Assembly: GCF_003121295.1 (NCBI RefSeq)
Contig: NZ_PHNC01000004.1
Span: 62,010 to 126,009 of the forward strand
Reading direction: 5' to 3'
Source of the DNA: Streptomyces orinoci
Lineage (GTDB): Bacteria; Actinomycetota; Actinomycetes; Streptomycetales; Streptomycetaceae
DNA: 64,000 nt
The notes beneath the pieces are model-generated. The model ran no database searches. It was not told where the DNA came from and saw only the letters and a list, made by a program, of their open reading frames with translations. The translations under genes were made by a program, and so were the position numbers. Of this stretch, positions 8,321 through 17,844 are shown in pieces. The stretch's first letter is position 1, and every line of letters starts with the position of its first letter.

Positions 8321-11300
8321 GTGGCAGACCGTCTCATCGTCCGTGGCGCGCGTGAGCACAACCTCAAGAACGTCTCGCTCGACCTCCCCCGCGACTCGCT
8401 CATCGTCTTCACGGGCCTGTCGGGATCGGGCAAGTCGTCGCTCGCCTTCGACACGATCTTCGCCGAGGGGCAGCGTCGCTACGTCGAGTCCCTCTCCTCC
8501 TATGCACGGCAGTTCCTCGGGCAGATGGACAAGCCCGATGTGGACTTCATAGAGGGCCTGTCCCCGGCCGTGTCCATCGACCAGAAGTCCACCTCGCGCA
8601 ACCCGCGCTCGACGGTGGGCACCATCACCGAGGTCTATGACTACCTCCGGCTGCTCTTCGCCCGGATCGGCAAGCCGCACTGCCCCGAGTGCGCCCGGCC
8701 GATCTCCCGGCAGTCGCCGCAGGCCATCGTGGACAAGGTGCTGGAGCTGCCGGAGGGCAGCCGCTTCCAGGTGCTCTCGCCGCTGGTGCGGGAGCGCAAG
8801 GGCGAGTTCGTCGATCTCTTCTCCGACCTGCAGACCAAGGGCTACAGCCGGGCCCGGGTGGACGGCGAGACCATCCAGCTCTCCGACCCGCCCAAGCTCA
8901 AGAAGCAGGAGAAGCACACCATCGAGGTGGTCATCGACCGCCTCACCGTGAAGGGCAGCGCCAAGCGCCGGCTGACCGACTCGGTGGAGACCGCGCTGGG
9001 CCTCTCCGGCGGCATGGTGATCCTGGACTTCGTCGATCTGGACGCGGACGACCCCGAGCGTGAGCGGATGTACTCCGAGCACCTCTACTGCCCCTACGAC
9101 GACCTCTCCTTCGAGGAGCTGGAGCCGCGCTCCTTCTCCTTCAACTCCCCCTTCGGCGCCTGCCCGGACTGCACCGGCATCGGCACCCGGATGGAGGTTG
9201 ACCCGGAGCTGATCGTTCCGGATGAGGACAAGTCGCTGGACGAGGGCGCCATCAGCCCCTGGTCGCACGGCCACACCAAGGACTACTTCGGCCGCCTGGT
9301 CGGCGCGCTGGCCGACGCCCTGGGCTTCCGTACCGACATCCCCTGGGCCGGGCTGCCGCAGCGGGCCAAGAAGGCCCTGCTCAACGGGCACAAGACGCAG
9401 ATCGAGGTGCGCTACCGCAACCGCTATGGGCGCGAGCGGGCGTACACCACGGCCTTCGAGGGCGCGGTGCCCTATGTCAAGCGGCGGCACTCCGAGGCCG
9501 AGAGCGACTCCAGCCGGGAGCGCTTCGAGGGCTATATGCGCGAGGTGCCCTGCCCCACCTGTGAGGGCACCCGGCTGAAGCCGATCGTGCTGGCGGTCAC
9601 GGTGCAGGGGAAGTCCATCGCCGAGGTCTCCGCGATGTCCATCAGTGAGTGCGCGGACTTCCTGCGCGGAATGACGCTGACCGGCCGCGAGAAGAAGATC
9701 GCCGAGCGGGTGCTCAAGGAGGTCAACGAGCGGCTGAAGTTCCTGGTGGACGTCGGCCTGGACTACCTCTCGCTCAACCGCGCCGCCGGGACGCTCTCCG
9801 GCGGCGAGGCCCAGCGGATCCGGCTGGCCACCCAGATCGGCTCCGGGCTGGTGGGCGTGCTGTATGTGCTGGACGAGCCCTCCATCGGCCTGCACCAGCG
9901 CGACAACCACCGGCTGATCGAAACCCTGGTGCGGCTGCGGGACATGGGCAACACCCTGATCGTGGTGGAGCACGACGAGGACACCATCAAGGTCGCCGAC
10001 TGGGTGGTGGACATCGGTCCGGGCGCCGGTGAGCACGGCGGCAAGGTGGTGCACAGCGGTCCGCTGGCCGATCTGCTGGCCACCGAGGGGTCGATGACCG
10101 GGCAGTATCTGTCCGGCAAGAAGGTCATCGCCATCCCGCCGGTGCGGCGTCCGGTGGACCCCTCGCGGCGGCTGACCGTGCGCGGGGCCCGGGAGAACAA
10201 CCTGCGGGACATCGATGTGTCCTTCCCGCTGGGAGTGCTCACCGCGGTCACCGGAGTCTCCGGCTCCGGCAAGTCCACGCTGGTCAACGACATCCTCTAC
10301 ACCCACCTGGCGCGCGAGCTCAATGGTGCGCGGGCGGTGCCGGGGCGGCACACCCGGGTGGACGGCGACGATCTGGTGGACAAGGTCGTCCATGTCGATC
10401 AGTCGCCGATCGGCCGTACCCCGCGGTCCAACCCGGCCACCTACACCGGGGTCTTCGACCACATCCGCAAGCTGTTCGCGGAGACTATGGAGGCGAAGGT
10501 GCGCGGCTATCTGCCGGGCCGCTTCTCCTTCAACGTCAAGGGCGGCCGCTGTGAGAACTGCTCCGGTGACGGCACGATCAAGATCGAGATGAACTTCCTG
10601 CCGGACGTCTATGTTCCGTGCGAGGTGTGCCATGGCGCCCGGTACAACCGGGAGACGCTGGAGGTGCACTACAAGGGCAAGTCCATCGCCGAGGTGCTGG
10701 ATATGCCGATCGAGGAGGCGCTGGAGTTCTTCGAGGCGGTGCCCACCATCGCCCGTCATCTGCGCACCCTGACCGAGGTGGGGCTGGGGTACGTACGGCT
10801 GGGGCAGTCCGCGCCCACGCTCTCCGGCGGTGAGGCGCAGCGGGTGAAGCTCGCCAGTGAGCTCCAGAAGCGGTCCACCGGGCGGACGGTGTATGTGCTG
10901 GACGAGCCCACCACCGGTCTGCACTTCGAGGACATCAACAAGCTGATCTCGGTGCTGTCGGGGCTGGTGGACAAGGGCAACACGGTGATCGTCATCGAGC
11001 ACAACCTCGATGTGATCAAGACTGCGGACTGGGTCGTGGACATGGGTCCCGAGGGCGGCAGCGGCGGCGGCCTGGTGGTCGCCGAGGGCACGCCGGAGGA
11101 GGTCGCGGCGGTTCCCGCGAGCCACACGGGCAAGTTCTTGAGGGAACTGCTCGGGGAGCGGGTGAGTGATCTGGACTGTCCTGGAGCCAAGTCCTCTTCG
11201 CGGGGGGCGGGGAAGAAGGGTCCTGCCGCGAAGAAGACGGTTGCGGCCGGGCGGGCCACGGCGAAGAAGGTTGTTTCCGCGAAGGCGGGGGCTGCGAAGA

Positions 11301-11329
11301 AGACGGCTTCGCGGGCGCGGCGGGTCTGA
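8321..11329 (+). CDS. uvrA: UvrABC excinuclease subunit A
   Basis: The DNA-damage sensor ATPase of nucleotide excision repair, 1002 residues. It has two ABC modules: Walker A '[12 protein letters not shown]' near residue 33 and '[13 protein letters not shown]' near 650, with signatures '[12 protein letters not shown]' and '[12 protein letters not shown]'. Two C4 zinc fingers are visible ('CPEC' in the first module region, then '[11 protein letters not shown]' with 'CEVCHG' in the second). The GTG at 8321 gives the canonical '[18 protein letters not shown]' start and follows AAGAAAGG; the frame is open 38 codons further upstream without homology. The last ~45 residues are a Lys/Ala-rich, histone-H1-like tail, as is common in streptomycete UvrA and probably non-specific DNA-binding. 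A strong terminator follows at 11344. Confidence 0.98.
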   Translation: MADRLIVRGAREHNLKNVSLDLPRDSLIVFTGLSGSGKSSLAFDTIFAEGQRRYVESLSSYARQFLGQMDKPDVDFIEGLSPAVSIDQKSTSRNPRSTVGTITEVYDYLRLLFARIGKPHCPECARPISRQSPQAIVDKVLELPEGSRFQVLSPLVRERKGEFVDLFSDLQTKGYSRARVDGETIQLSDPPKLKKQEKHTIEVVIDRLTVKGSAKRRLTDSVETALGLSGGMVILDFVDLDADDPERERMYSEHLYCPYDDLSFEELEPRSFSFNSPFGACPDCTGIGTRMEVDPELIVPDEDKSLDEGAISPWSHGHTKDYFGRLVGALADALGFRTDIPWAGLPQRAKKALLNGHKTQIEVRYRNRYGRERAYTTAFEGAVPYVKRRHSEAESDSSRERFEGYMREVPCPTCEGTRLKPIVLAVTVQGKSIAEVSAMSISECADFLRGMTLTGREKKIAERVLKEVNERLKFLVDVGLDYLSLNRAAGTLSGGEAQRIRLATQIGSGLVGVLYVLDEPSIGLHQRDNHRLIETLVRLRDMGNTLIVVEHDEDTIKVADWVVDIGPGAGEHGGKVVHSGPLADLLATEGSMTGQYLSGKKVIAIPPVRRPVDPSRRLTVRGARENNLRDIDVSFPLGVLTAVTGVSGSGKSTLVNDILYTHLARELNGARAVPGRHTRVDGDDLVDKVVHVDQSPIGRTPRSNPATYTGVFDHIRKLFAETMEAKVRGYLPGRFSFNVKGGRCENCSGDGTIKIEMNFLPDVYVPCEVCHGARYNRETLEVHYKGKSIAEVLDMPIEEALEFFEAVPTIARHLRTLTEVGLGYVRLGQSAPTLSGGEAQRVKLASELQKRSTGRTVYVLDEPTTGLHFEDINKLISVLSGLVDKGNTVIVIEHNLDVIKTADWVVDMGPEGGSGGGLVVAEGTPEEVAAVPASHTGKFLRELLGERVSDLDCPGAKSSSRGAGKKGPAAKKTVAAGRATAKKVVSAKAGAAKKTASRARRV

Positions 11330-11343
11330 GCCCCGCCAGGACC

Positions 11344-11388
11344 AAGGGTGCGGGTCGCCGGGGCTGAGCCCTGCGACCCGCACCCTTT
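11344..11388 (+). terminator. Rho-independent-type terminator after uvrA
   Basis: A perfect 15-bp inverted repeat: left arm 11344-11358 starting AAGGGTGCGGG, right arm 11373-11387, loop of 14 nt, and the sequence TTT directly after the stem. It is located 15 bp after the uvrA stop. Confidence 0.8.
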
Positions 11389-11524
11389 GCGCTGTCCAGG
11401 GCCCGGGGCGAGGGCGCCGTTCTCTTTCCGTCGCGATGGCGGTCACTCGTTGCGGCGCGGCCCGGCGGTGTGGAACCGGGCGTATCGGCGGATGGGCGGC
11501 TCCGCGTCTCCGGTGGTGTTCCGG

Positions 11525-11600
11525 GTGCGGGCCGCCCCTGGCTGGTCGCGCAGTTCCCCGTGCCCCTGGTGGGCGCCGCCCCCTGGTGGGGCGCCCCTTA
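11525..11600 (-). repeat. Dispersed GC-rich intergenic repeat (degenerate copy)
   Basis: Contains 'GGCTGGTCGCGCAGTTCCCC' and a GCGCCCC half-palindrome also found at 30.2-30.4 kb and 56.6-57.0 kb. The repeat ends in GCGCCCCTTA; this TTA is the complement of the TAA stop of the sugar-kinase gene that begins here on the minus strand. Confidence 0.7.
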
Positions 11601-12515
11601 AAGGTCCGTGGGGAAGGGGGGTTCCGCGCCGGTGCGGGAGCAGGTGAGAGCCGCGGCGTGGGCGGCGAAGGTGAGGAGGGCGCGCCAGTCGTGGGCGTCC
11701 AGGGCCGCCAGGCCGGGGCGGGAGAGCGCGTCCGCCTGGGCGAGCCGGTGCAGCAGGGCCGCGTTCACCGTGTCCCCGGCCCCGATGGTGTCGGCCACCC
11801 GCACCCGCCCGGCGGGCACGGAGTGCACGGCCCCGCCCGGGGCGTAGACCGTCAGCCCGTCCGCGCCCCGGGTGAGCACCACCGCCTGGGGGCCCTCCTT
11901 GAGCCATTCCTCCGGAGTTCCGCCCAGCCACCGGGCGTCCTCCTCGGACAGTTTGAGCAGGCAGACATCGGGCAGCCAGGAGCGGAACCGCGCCCGGTAG
12001 CCGTCCGGGTCGGGGATGAGGCCGGGGCGGATATTGGGATCCAGGAGGGTGAAGACGCCCCGGGCCGCCTCCCGGCGCAGCAGGGCGGCATAGGCGTCGG
12101 CGCCCGGGTCCAGGACCAGGGAGCAGGTGCCCACGCTCAGGGCGCTGGTGGCGGCCGGCAGCGCGGGCGGGAGTTCGAAGAGCCGGTCGGCCGTGCCCTG
12201 CGCATAGAAGCGGTAGCCCGCGCCCCCGTCGGCCGCGAGGTCGGCCACCGCCAGGGTGGTCGGTTCGGGGCCCCGGGCGACCAGCGAGAGGTCCACGCCC
12301 GCGGCCCGCAGCCCCGCCAGCAGCGCCTCGCCGAAGCCGTCGGTGGAGACCCGGGAGCAGAAGGCGGTCGGTGTGCCCAGCCGGCCGAGCGCCAGGGCGG
12401 TGTTGTACGGGCCGCCGCCGCGCCGCGGCAGCAGCGGGGGCAGCCCGCCCTCCGGCGAGGGGGAGTTGGGCGCGGGCACAAGGTCGATCAGGGCTTCACC
12501 GGCTACGACGATCAT
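11598..12515 (-). CDS. PfkB-family carbohydrate kinase (fructokinase-like)
   Basis: A 305-residue ribokinase/PfkB-fold sugar kinase. PfkB signature 1 region: 'GGGPYNTALALGRLG' near residue 35. Signature 2 with the catalytic base: 'VADTIGAGDTVNAALL' near residue 245, where the Asp of GAGD is the proton acceptor. 'ALIDLVPAP' at the N-terminus is typical of the fructokinase-like group. ATG 12515 is preceded by GGAAGGA and is supported by homology; the frame is open further upstream without a family pattern. It is divergent from the Rieske lipoprotein gene. A fructose-like substrate is likely but not proved. The stop codon TAA lies in a dispersed repeat. Confidence 0.9.
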   Translation of the reverse strand: MIVVAGEALIDLVPAPNSPSPEGGLPPLLPRRGGGPYNTALALGRLGTPTAFCSRVSTDGFGEALLAGLRAAGVDLSLVARGPEPTTLAVADLAADGGAGYRFYAQGTADRLFELPPALPAATSALSVGTCSLVLDPGADAYAALLRREAARGVFTLLDPNIRPGLIPDPDGYRARFRSWLPDVCLLKLSEEDARWLGGTPEEWLKEGPQAVVLTRGADGLTVYAPGGAVHSVPAGRVRVADTIGAGDTVNAALLHRLAQADALSRPGLAALDAHDWRALLTFAAHAAALTCSRTGAEPPFPTDL

Positions 12516-12623
12516 CTGGCGTCCTTCCGCTGGGCAGGCGGACAGCCTCCCATGGGGCGGGTGGGGAAATCGATGCCGGTAGGGTCGGGACGAACCGTAC
12601 ATCGCACCCGTTGGAGCACTCCT

Positions 12624-13043
12624 ATGACCAGCCAGCCGTCCGCTTCCCGCCGTACCGTGCTGCGCGGCGCCGCCCTGGCCGGTGTCGCCGGAGTGGGGGC
12701 GGTGGCCTGTGACGGCGGCGGCAAGCCCGGCGCCGTACCCACCGCGCCGGTGGACCTGGGGGCGCCCGGCGAGGTGCCGGTCGGCGGGGCGCGGCTGTTC
12801 CGGGAGCAGAAGCTGGTGGTCTCGCGGACCGCCGAGGGGGAGTACCGGGCCTTTGGCGCGGTGTGCACCCACCGTGGCTGTGTGGTGGACAAGGTGGAGG
12901 ACGGGCAGATCAGCTGCCCCTGCCATGGCAGCCGCTTTGACGCCGCCACCGGCAAGGTGCTCCAGGGGCCGGCCAGTGAGCCGCTGCCCCCGGTGCCGGT
13001 CCGGGTCTCCGGCGGCCGGCTGATCGCGGGCCAGGAGTCCTGA
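12624..13043 (+). CDS. Tat-exported Rieske [2Fe-2S] lipoprotein
   Basis: A 139-residue exported redox protein. The N-terminus has a twin-arginine motif 'SRRTVLRGAALAGVAG' and then 'GAVAC', a lipobox, so it should be exported folded by Tat and lipid-anchored at Cys29 or close to it. The Rieske cluster motifs are complete: 'CTHRGC' (Cys-X-His plus disulfide Cys) and 'CPCHGS' (Cys-X2-His plus Cys). The domain ends soon after 'LPPVPVRVSGGRLIAG'. The size and layout match the small Streptomyces Rieske lipoproteins rather than the QcrA subunit. ATG 12624 is 7 bp after GGAG. The electron-transfer partner is not encoded nearby. Confidence 0.9.
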   Translation: MTSQPSASRRTVLRGAALAGVAGVGAVACDGGGKPGAVPTAPVDLGAPGEVPVGGARLFREQKLVVSRTAEGEYRAFGAVCTHRGCVVDKVEDGQISCPCHGSRFDAATGKVLQGPASEPLPPVPVRVSGGRLIAGQES

Positions 13044-13066
13044 TCCGAGGGCCTGGACCCAAAGCT

Positions 13067-14005
13067 TCAGGACCAGTCCCAGCCGATCCCAAGGATCCCC
13101 GGGCGCTCCACCTGTTCCACCAGGTGCACCCCGCGATGGCGCCCGGCCAGGGTCAGTTCCTGCTGTCCGGTGCGCGGCGCGGCGGCCGAGGCCCGGGTGA
13201 AGCGCCGGCAGCGCACCGGGAGGGCGGCGGCGTCGAAACGTATCTCCAGGACATACTGGCCGCCCGCGAAGCTGAACCCCCGTACATACTCCCGGCTTTG
13301 GCCACCGGTCCCGTCGGTGAAGCCATAGCCCAGCACATAGGTCTCGCCCGCCCGCAGCCGGGTGTCGAAGAGCAGCTCGGCCACCACCACCCCCGAGCCG
13401 GCATGTGAACGCACCCTGCCCACCCGGCAGTTCTCCAGAGCCCGTACCGCGACGCGCGCCGGATCGCAGCCCGGGTCACCATGATGAATCGCTATATAGC
13501 GGTCAACTCCGTCCCGGTGGGCGCGTACCACATGCCGGGAGTCGCGCTCCCGCAGCCGCCGGTCCGGGCCGATGAAGACCCGTTCCAGATGACAGACGGT
13601 GTGCAGTCCGCAGTCCGGCGGGGACTCCAGCTCGCCCAGCAGCCGGTGCACCACATGCGACTCCTCCACCAGGGAGCGCAGCGGGCGGGTGGCGGGCCGG
13701 TCGCGGTCCGGGCCGGAGGGCGCCTCCAGCAGCCGGGTCAGGGCGTGTTGGGGCAGGCCGAGGATCTCCTCCAGCACGCCCACCGCCCGCAGCGACTCCG
13801 GCCGGCGCGGCCGGCGCGCGCCCTGCTGCCAGTAACTCAGGCTGGTCACCCCCACATTGACGCCGCGCTGGGCGAGCCGGTGCTGCACCCGGTGCAGCGG
13901 CAGTCCGCGTGCCTCCAGAGCGGCGCGCAGCGCCAGATGGAACGGTCCGGTGTGCAGTGCCCGGGCCAGCTCGGTCTCGATGCCGCCGGTGGTGGAATGA
14001 GCCAT
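13067..14005 (-). CDS. XRE-type helix-turn-helix regulator with large C-terminal domain
   Basis: A 312-residue probable transcription factor. Residues ~20-85 resemble a lambda-repressor-type HTH region: 'ALEARGLPLHRVQHRLAQRG', 'VGVTSLSYWQQGARRP', then 'VGVLEEILGLPQHALTRLLE'. The rest (about 200 residues, beta-rich in appearance, e.g. 'GETYVLGYGFTDGTGG') has no fold I can name. Start ATG 14005 follows a strong AAGGAGG. A short inverted repeat GTGAA-TT-TTCAC (14023-14034) sits immediately upstream and could be an autoregulatory site. It is divergent from the secreted cysteine protease operon, which it may control (inference from arrangement only). Confidence 0.75.
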   Translation of the reverse strand: MAHSTTGGIETELARALHTGPFHLALRAALEARGLPLHRVQHRLAQRGVNVGVTSLSYWQQGARRPRRPESLRAVGVLEEILGLPQHALTRLLEAPSGPDRDRPATRPLRSLVEESHVVHRLLGELESPPDCGLHTVCHLERVFIGPDRRLRERDSRHVVRAHRDGVDRYIAIHHGDPGCDPARVAVRALENCRVGRVRSHAGSGVVVAELLFDTRLRAGETYVLGYGFTDGTGGQSREYVRGFSFAGGQYVLEIRFDAAALPVRCRRFTRASAAAPRTGQQELTLAGRHRGVHLVEQVERPGILGIGWDWS

Positions 14006-14152
14006 TCCGCTTGCCCCTCCTTGTGAATTTTCACGCCGGGTGCGAGGGAACCAAGTCCGCCTGCCACGTGGCATTCCTCCTGGCACGCGCACCGGCCGTT
14101 CACATCCGGTTCGCTCCATTCACACCGCCGCCCCATTGTGCATTGAATCCGG

Positions 14153-14181
14153 TTGACCAGTTCTCGACAACATCCGATGCT
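14153..14181 (+). promoter_or_regulatory. Putative promoter of the secreted cysteine-protease operon
   Basis: TTGACC (14153-14158), 17-bp spacer, GATGCT (14176-14181). The -35 fits the actinobacterial housekeeping pattern; the -10 is poor. It lies in the 237-bp divergent region shared with the XRE-type regulator. Confidence 0.35.
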
Positions 14182-14242
14182 CCTCTCCAGCGTCCGGACG
14201 CGCTCATCTATGCAATCCCCCACCCGTCACGGGAGGACGCGA

Positions 14243-14860
14243 ATGTCCCGTGCTTCGGCACAGCAGCAGAACACCCCCCGAATACGCGGCAGAGCCCTGT
14301 CGGCCGCCGCGGTAGCGGCCGCGGCGCTGGTGGCGATTCCCGCCGCCACCGCCAATGCCGCTCCTCAGGCGCGGACCGTCAACGCCAAGCAGCTGAAGAT
14401 CAGCATGCAGGCCCAGCAGAAGGACCAGTGGTGCTGGGCGGCCTCCGGTAACACCATCGCCGCCTACTTCCACAAGAAGTACAGCCAGAACCAGTTCTGC
14501 AACGCCGCCTGGCATCGCAAGCAGGGCACCAACTGCCCCAACAACCCGGCGTCCCTGGAGAACGACCAGAACGCCTTCAAGTGGATGCACCTGAAGCCGG
14601 GCTCGGTGTTCTACGGGTACCTGTACGGCAAGACGATCATCAACGAGATCAATGCCAACCGCCCGATCGAGGCCCGCATCGGATGGAAGTCCGGCGGCGG
14701 CCACATGCACGTCATCTACGGCTACGACAGGTCCAAGGGCGCGGTGTACTTCGGCGACCCGTGGCCGTCCAGCAGGCGCTACAACCGGGCCAACTACAAC
14801 TGGTACGTGAACAACAGCCAGTTCGCCTGGACCCACTCGCTCTACCAGATCGGAAGGTAA
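14243..14860 (+). CDS. Secreted papain-like cysteine protease (C39-like / AvrRpt2-type)
   Basis: A 205-residue exported peptidase. The N-terminal signal peptide has a basic start, a hydrophobic stretch 'AAAVAAAALVAIPAATANA' and an Ala-X-Ala cleavage site before 'APQAR', at about residue 40. The mature part begins with the catalytic motif 'QWCWAASGNTIAAYF' (Gln for the oxyanion hole, Cys nucleophile). The His is in 'GHMHVIYGYD' and the Asp in 'VYFGDPWP', giving a full triad in papain-like order. Two further Cys ('QFCNAAW', 'TNCPNNP') may form a disulfide. Start: ATG 14243 with GGAGG 6 bp upstream. The anchored partner gene starts 4 bp after the stop, so the two are almost surely one operon. 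The target is unknown. Confidence 0.88.
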   Translation: MSRASAQQQNTPRIRGRALSAAAVAAAALVAIPAATANAAPQARTVNAKQLKISMQAQQKDQWCWAASGNTIAAYFHKKYSQNQFCNAAWHRKQGTNCPNNPASLENDQNAFKWMHLKPGSVFYGYLYGKTIINEINANRPIEARIGWKSGGGHMHVIYGYDRSKGAVYFGDPWPSSRRYNRANYNWYVNNSQFAWTHSLYQIGR

Positions 14861-14864
14861 GGTC

Positions 14865-15668
14865 ATGACCGAGCGGACCAACTTCCGTAAGAACGCCTCC
14901 CGCGCGGCCGCCGCCTCGGCGCTGACCGCCGCCCTGCTGGGCGTGGCCCCGATGGCGCACGCCGCCGACGCGATCCCGGCGCCGCCGAAGCCCACCGGCC
15001 TGTCCGCGGCCCATGACGCGGCCAGCGCACCGTCGACCATCAACGACCTGGCCGACTTCTTCGCCCACACTGCCGAGCAGAACGGCCAGGCCGGCGCGGC
15101 CGCCCCGGGCAAGCCGCACATCGAGGGCGCCTCGGTGCCGGTCTACACGCTGTCGCCCGACTTCGTGGCCGGCAAGAAGGACGTCCCGGTCGCCGGACTG
15201 GACTTCGTGGCGACCAAGGCGGTCTCCGGTGACGGCCAGGCAGCCTCGGTGTGGACCGCGAGCACCGGCGGCAAGTGGGAGGTCGTCAACATCGCCTCCG
15301 GCGACGACGAGACCCGCTACGCGGCCGCCGGCAACGGCGGCACCGTGTTCCACGAGCCGCAGGTCAACGCCTGGTACGTGCTGCGCGGCGACCATGTGCA
15401 GCCCCTGAACAAGGACGCCGAGAAGGCGATCGGCGCCAAGGGCATCACGGTCAAGGCCTACCAGGAGCGGGTGCACAAGGCCTACGCCGACAAGCTGCCC
15501 GGCTCCGACTACGCCAAGAAGGGCAAGGCCGGCGGTTACGCCGAGCCCACCGCCTCGGACAACGGCGGCTCCAGCAGCAGCCTGACGGCCCCCGCGGCCG
15601 CGACGGCCGGCGGCATCGCCGTCCTCGGCCTGGGCATGGTGGGCGTGCGCCGGCTCCGCCGCCGCTGA
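14865..15668 (+). CDS. Exported protein with C-terminal membrane anchor; partner of the cysteine protease
   Basis: 267 residues, function not recognised. Seen: a signal peptide ('AAAASALTAALLGVAPMAHA' then an ADA site); a soluble extracellular part of about 200 residues with a regular region 'ASVWTASTGGKWEVVNIASG'; a Ser/Gly-rich spacer; then one hydrophobic helix 'ATAGGIAVLGLGMVGV' ending in 'RRLRRR'. The end resembles sortase substrates in layout, but no LPXTG/LAXTG motif precedes the helix, so plain membrane anchoring is more likely. ATG 14865 is directly downstream of AAGGTAAGG, 4 bp after the protease stop. It could be an anchor, inhibitor or substrate of the protease; this is inferred only from operon structure. 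Confidence 0.75.
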   Translation: MTERTNFRKNASRAAAASALTAALLGVAPMAHAADAIPAPPKPTGLSAAHDAASAPSTINDLADFFAHTAEQNGQAGAAAPGKPHIEGASVPVYTLSPDFVAGKKDVPVAGLDFVATKAVSGDGQAASVWTASTGGKWEVVNIASGDDETRYAAAGNGGTVFHEPQVNAWYVLRGDHVQPLNKDAEKAIGAKGITVKAYQERVHKAYADKLPGSDYAKKGKAGGYAEPTASDNGGSSSSLTAPAAATAGGIAVLGLGMVGVRRLRRR

Positions 15669-15706
15669 TCACCCGCCTGCCGAACAGTACGTCCCCCATG
15701 GGACCC

Positions 15707-15738
15707 GGGGCCCCGGTGGCATTCGCCGCCGGGGCCCC
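15707..15738 (+). terminator. GC-rich hairpin terminator after the protease operon
   Basis: Arms 15707-15720 and 15725-15738 pair over 14 bp with one mismatch around a 4-nt loop (ATTC). No T-run follows. It separates the operon from the uvrC promoter 30 bp downstream. Confidence 0.6.
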
Positions 15739-15767
15739 GGCCGTGCGCCGCCTGCTGGACAATGGTG

Positions 15768-15790
15768 TTGTCAGTGCCCGCAAGTAGGGT
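15768..15790 (+). promoter_or_regulatory. PafBC/RecA-NDp-type DNA-damage promoter of uvrC
   Basis: The sequence reads TTGTCAGTG (15768-15776), eight bases, then TAGGGT (15785-15790). This is an exact match to the RecA-NDp motif described for mycobacterial DNA-damage genes (TTGTCRGTG-N8-TANNNT), which is bound by the PafBC activator and is independent of LexA. The distance from TAGGGT to the ATG at 15798 is 7 bp, so the uvrC transcript would be leaderless. The activator genes are not in this window. Confidence 0.85.
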
Positions 15791-15797
15791 GTGTGAC

Positions 15798-17780
15798 ATG
15801 GCCGACCCCAGCAGCTACCGACCCAAGCCGGGACAGATCCCCGACTCGCCGGGGGTCTACAAGTTCCGGGACGAACACCGCCGGGTGATCTACGTCGGGA
15901 AGGCGAAGAGCCTGCGCCAGCGGCTCTCCTCGTACTTCCAGGACCTCGCCGGACTGCACCCGCGCACCCGCACCATGGTCACCACCGCCGCCTCCGTGGA
16001 GTGGACCGTGGTCGCCACCGAGGTCGAGGCGCTGCAGCTGGAGTACTCCTGGATCAAGGAGTACGACCCCCGCTTCAACGTCAAGTACCGCGACGACAAG
16101 AGCTATCCCTACCTCGCGGTCACCCTGGGCGAGGAGTTCCCCCGGGTCCAGGTGATGCGCGGCGCCAAGAAGAAGGGCGTGCGCTACTTCGGCCCCTACG
16201 CCCACGCCTGGGCCATCCGCGAGACCGTCGATCTGATGCTGCGGGTCTTCCCGGTACGCACCTGCTCCGCCGGGGTGTTCAAGCGCTCCCACCAGATCGG
16301 CCGCCCCTGTCTGCTGGGCTATATCGGCAAGTGCTCCGCCCCCTGCGTCGGCCGGGTCAGCCCGGAGGAACACCGCGAACTCGCCGAGGAATTCTGCGAC
16401 TTCATGGCCGGACGCACCGGTGCGTACATCCGCCGGCTGGAACGCGCCATGCAGGATGCCGCCGAGGAGATGGAGTACGAGAAGGCGGCCCGGCTGCGCG
16501 ACGACATCACGGCGCTCAAGCGCGCCATGGAGAAGAACGCGGTCGTGCTGGCCGACGCCACCGACGCCGACCTGATCGCGGTCGCCGAGGACGAACTCGA
16601 AGCCGCCGTGCAGATCTTCCATGTCCGCGGCGGCCGGGTCCGCGGCCAGCGCGGCTGGGTCACCGACAAGGTGGAGGCGGTGGACACCGCCGGCCTGGTG
16701 GAACACGCCCTCCAGCAGCTCTATGGCGAGGAGACCGGCGACGCGGTGCCCAAGGAGGTCCTGGTCCCCGCCCTCCCCGACCCGCTGGAGCCGGTCGCCG
16801 ACTGGCTGGCCGCCCGCCGCGGCTCCCGGGTGGACCTGCGCATCCCCCAGCGCGGCGACAAAAAGGACCTGATGGCCACCGTCCAGCGCAACGCCCAGCA
16901 GGCACTGGCGCTGCACAAGACCAAGCGGGCCTCCGACCTGACCACCCGCTCCCGCGCCCTGGAGGAGATCGCCGAGGCCCTGGGCCTGGACTCCGCCCCG
17001 CTGCGCATCGAGTGCTTCGACATCTCCCACCTCCAGGGGCAGGATGTGGTCGCCTCCATGGTGGTCTTCGAGGACGGCCTGCCCCGCAAGAGCGAGTACC
17101 GCCGCTTCCAGATCAAGACCTTCGAGGGGCAGGACGACGTCCGCTCCATGCACGAGGTGGTCGGCCGTCGCTTCCGCCGCTATCTGCTGGAGAAGCAGAA
17201 GACCGGCGAGTGGGACATCGAGGACACCCCGGCCGGGGAGGTCCGTGAGGACGACGCCCGCGACGACAACGGCCGTCCCAGACGCTTCGCCTACCCGCCC
17301 CAGCTGGTGGTGGTGGACGGCGGCAAGCCCCAGGTGGCCGCCGCCCGCCGGGCGCTGGACGAGCTGGGCGTGGCCGATGTGGCGGTCTGCGGGCTGGCCA
17401 AGCGGCTGGAGGAGGTCTGGCTGCCGGACGAGGACGACCCGGTGGTCCTGCCCCGCACCAGCGAGGGCCTCTATCTGCTCCAGCGGGTCCGCGACGAGGC
17501 CCACCGCTTCGCCATCACCTACCAGCGCAGCAAGCGCAGCAAAGCGATCAAGGCCGGCCCGCTGGACGAGGTGCCCGGCCTGGGCGGGGCCCGCAAACAG
17601 GCCCTGCTCAAGCACTTCGGCTCGGTCAAGCGGCTGCGGTCGGCCACCGTCGAGCAGATCTGCGAGATCCCCGGCATAGGCCGCAAGACCGCCGAGTCGA
17701 TCATCGCGACACTTGCCCGGACCGCCCCGCCGGCACCGGCCGTCAACACCGCCACCGGCGAGATCATTGACGAGGGATGA
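15798..17780 (+). CDS. uvrC: UvrABC excinuclease subunit C
   Basis: The dual-incision nuclease of nucleotide excision repair, 660 residues. Domains in order: GIY-YIG nuclease for the 3' incision ('GVYKFRD', then '[18 protein letters not shown]', residues ~15-45); a Cys-rich region with 'CSAPCVGR' (about 180); UVR motif that binds UvrB ('[19 protein letters not shown]', about 225-250); RNase H-like endonuclease for the 5' incision ('[19 protein letters not shown]' and '[13 protein letters not shown]', about 410-530); and tandem helix-hairpin-helix DNA-binding motifs at the end ('[17 protein letters not shown]', '[13 protein letters not shown]'). ATG 15798 is the first codon of the expected '[19 protein letters not shown]'. 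It has its own damage-type promoter and is followed 64 bp later by rapZ. Confidence 0.98.
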   Translation: MADPSSYRPKPGQIPDSPGVYKFRDEHRRVIYVGKAKSLRQRLSSYFQDLAGLHPRTRTMVTTAASVEWTVVATEVEALQLEYSWIKEYDPRFNVKYRDDKSYPYLAVTLGEEFPRVQVMRGAKKKGVRYFGPYAHAWAIRETVDLMLRVFPVRTCSAGVFKRSHQIGRPCLLGYIGKCSAPCVGRVSPEEHRELAEEFCDFMAGRTGAYIRRLERAMQDAAEEMEYEKAARLRDDITALKRAMEKNAVVLADATDADLIAVAEDELEAAVQIFHVRGGRVRGQRGWVTDKVEAVDTAGLVEHALQQLYGEETGDAVPKEVLVPALPDPLEPVADWLAARRGSRVDLRIPQRGDKKDLMATVQRNAQQALALHKTKRASDLTTRSRALEEIAEALGLDSAPLRIECFDISHLQGQDVVASMVVFEDGLPRKSEYRRFQIKTFEGQDDVRSMHEVVGRRFRRYLLEKQKTGEWDIEDTPAGEVREDDARDDNGRPRRFAYPPQLVVVDGGKPQVAAARRALDELGVADVAVCGLAKRLEEVWLPDEDDPVVLPRTSEGLYLLQRVRDEAHRFAITYQRSKRSKAIKAGPLDEVPGLGGARKQALLKHFGSVKRLRSATVEQICEIPGIGRKTAESIIATLARTAPPAPAVNTATGEIIDEG

Positions 17781-17844
17781 TGGTCAGGACCAGAGGAAGA
17801 CCGCCCCGCCCCGGCGGCGCGGTCCGTGAAACGGGGGAAGACGG

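Noticed and set aside
8300..11446. A 1000-codon open frame on the minus strand opposite uvrA, and similar long frames opposite the carboxypeptidase (20993-24106), pgk-tpiA (25375-27468) and uvrC (15771-17615).
   Set aside because: High-GC codon bias opens antisense frames. These products are low-complexity (rich in Gly, Gln, His, Arg), have no motifs, and lie opposite certain genes.
15590..15668. Sortase (LPXTG/LAXTG) anchor on the exported partner protein.
   Set aside because: The hydrophobic helix and basic tail are there, but no LPXTG or LAXTG motif precedes them.
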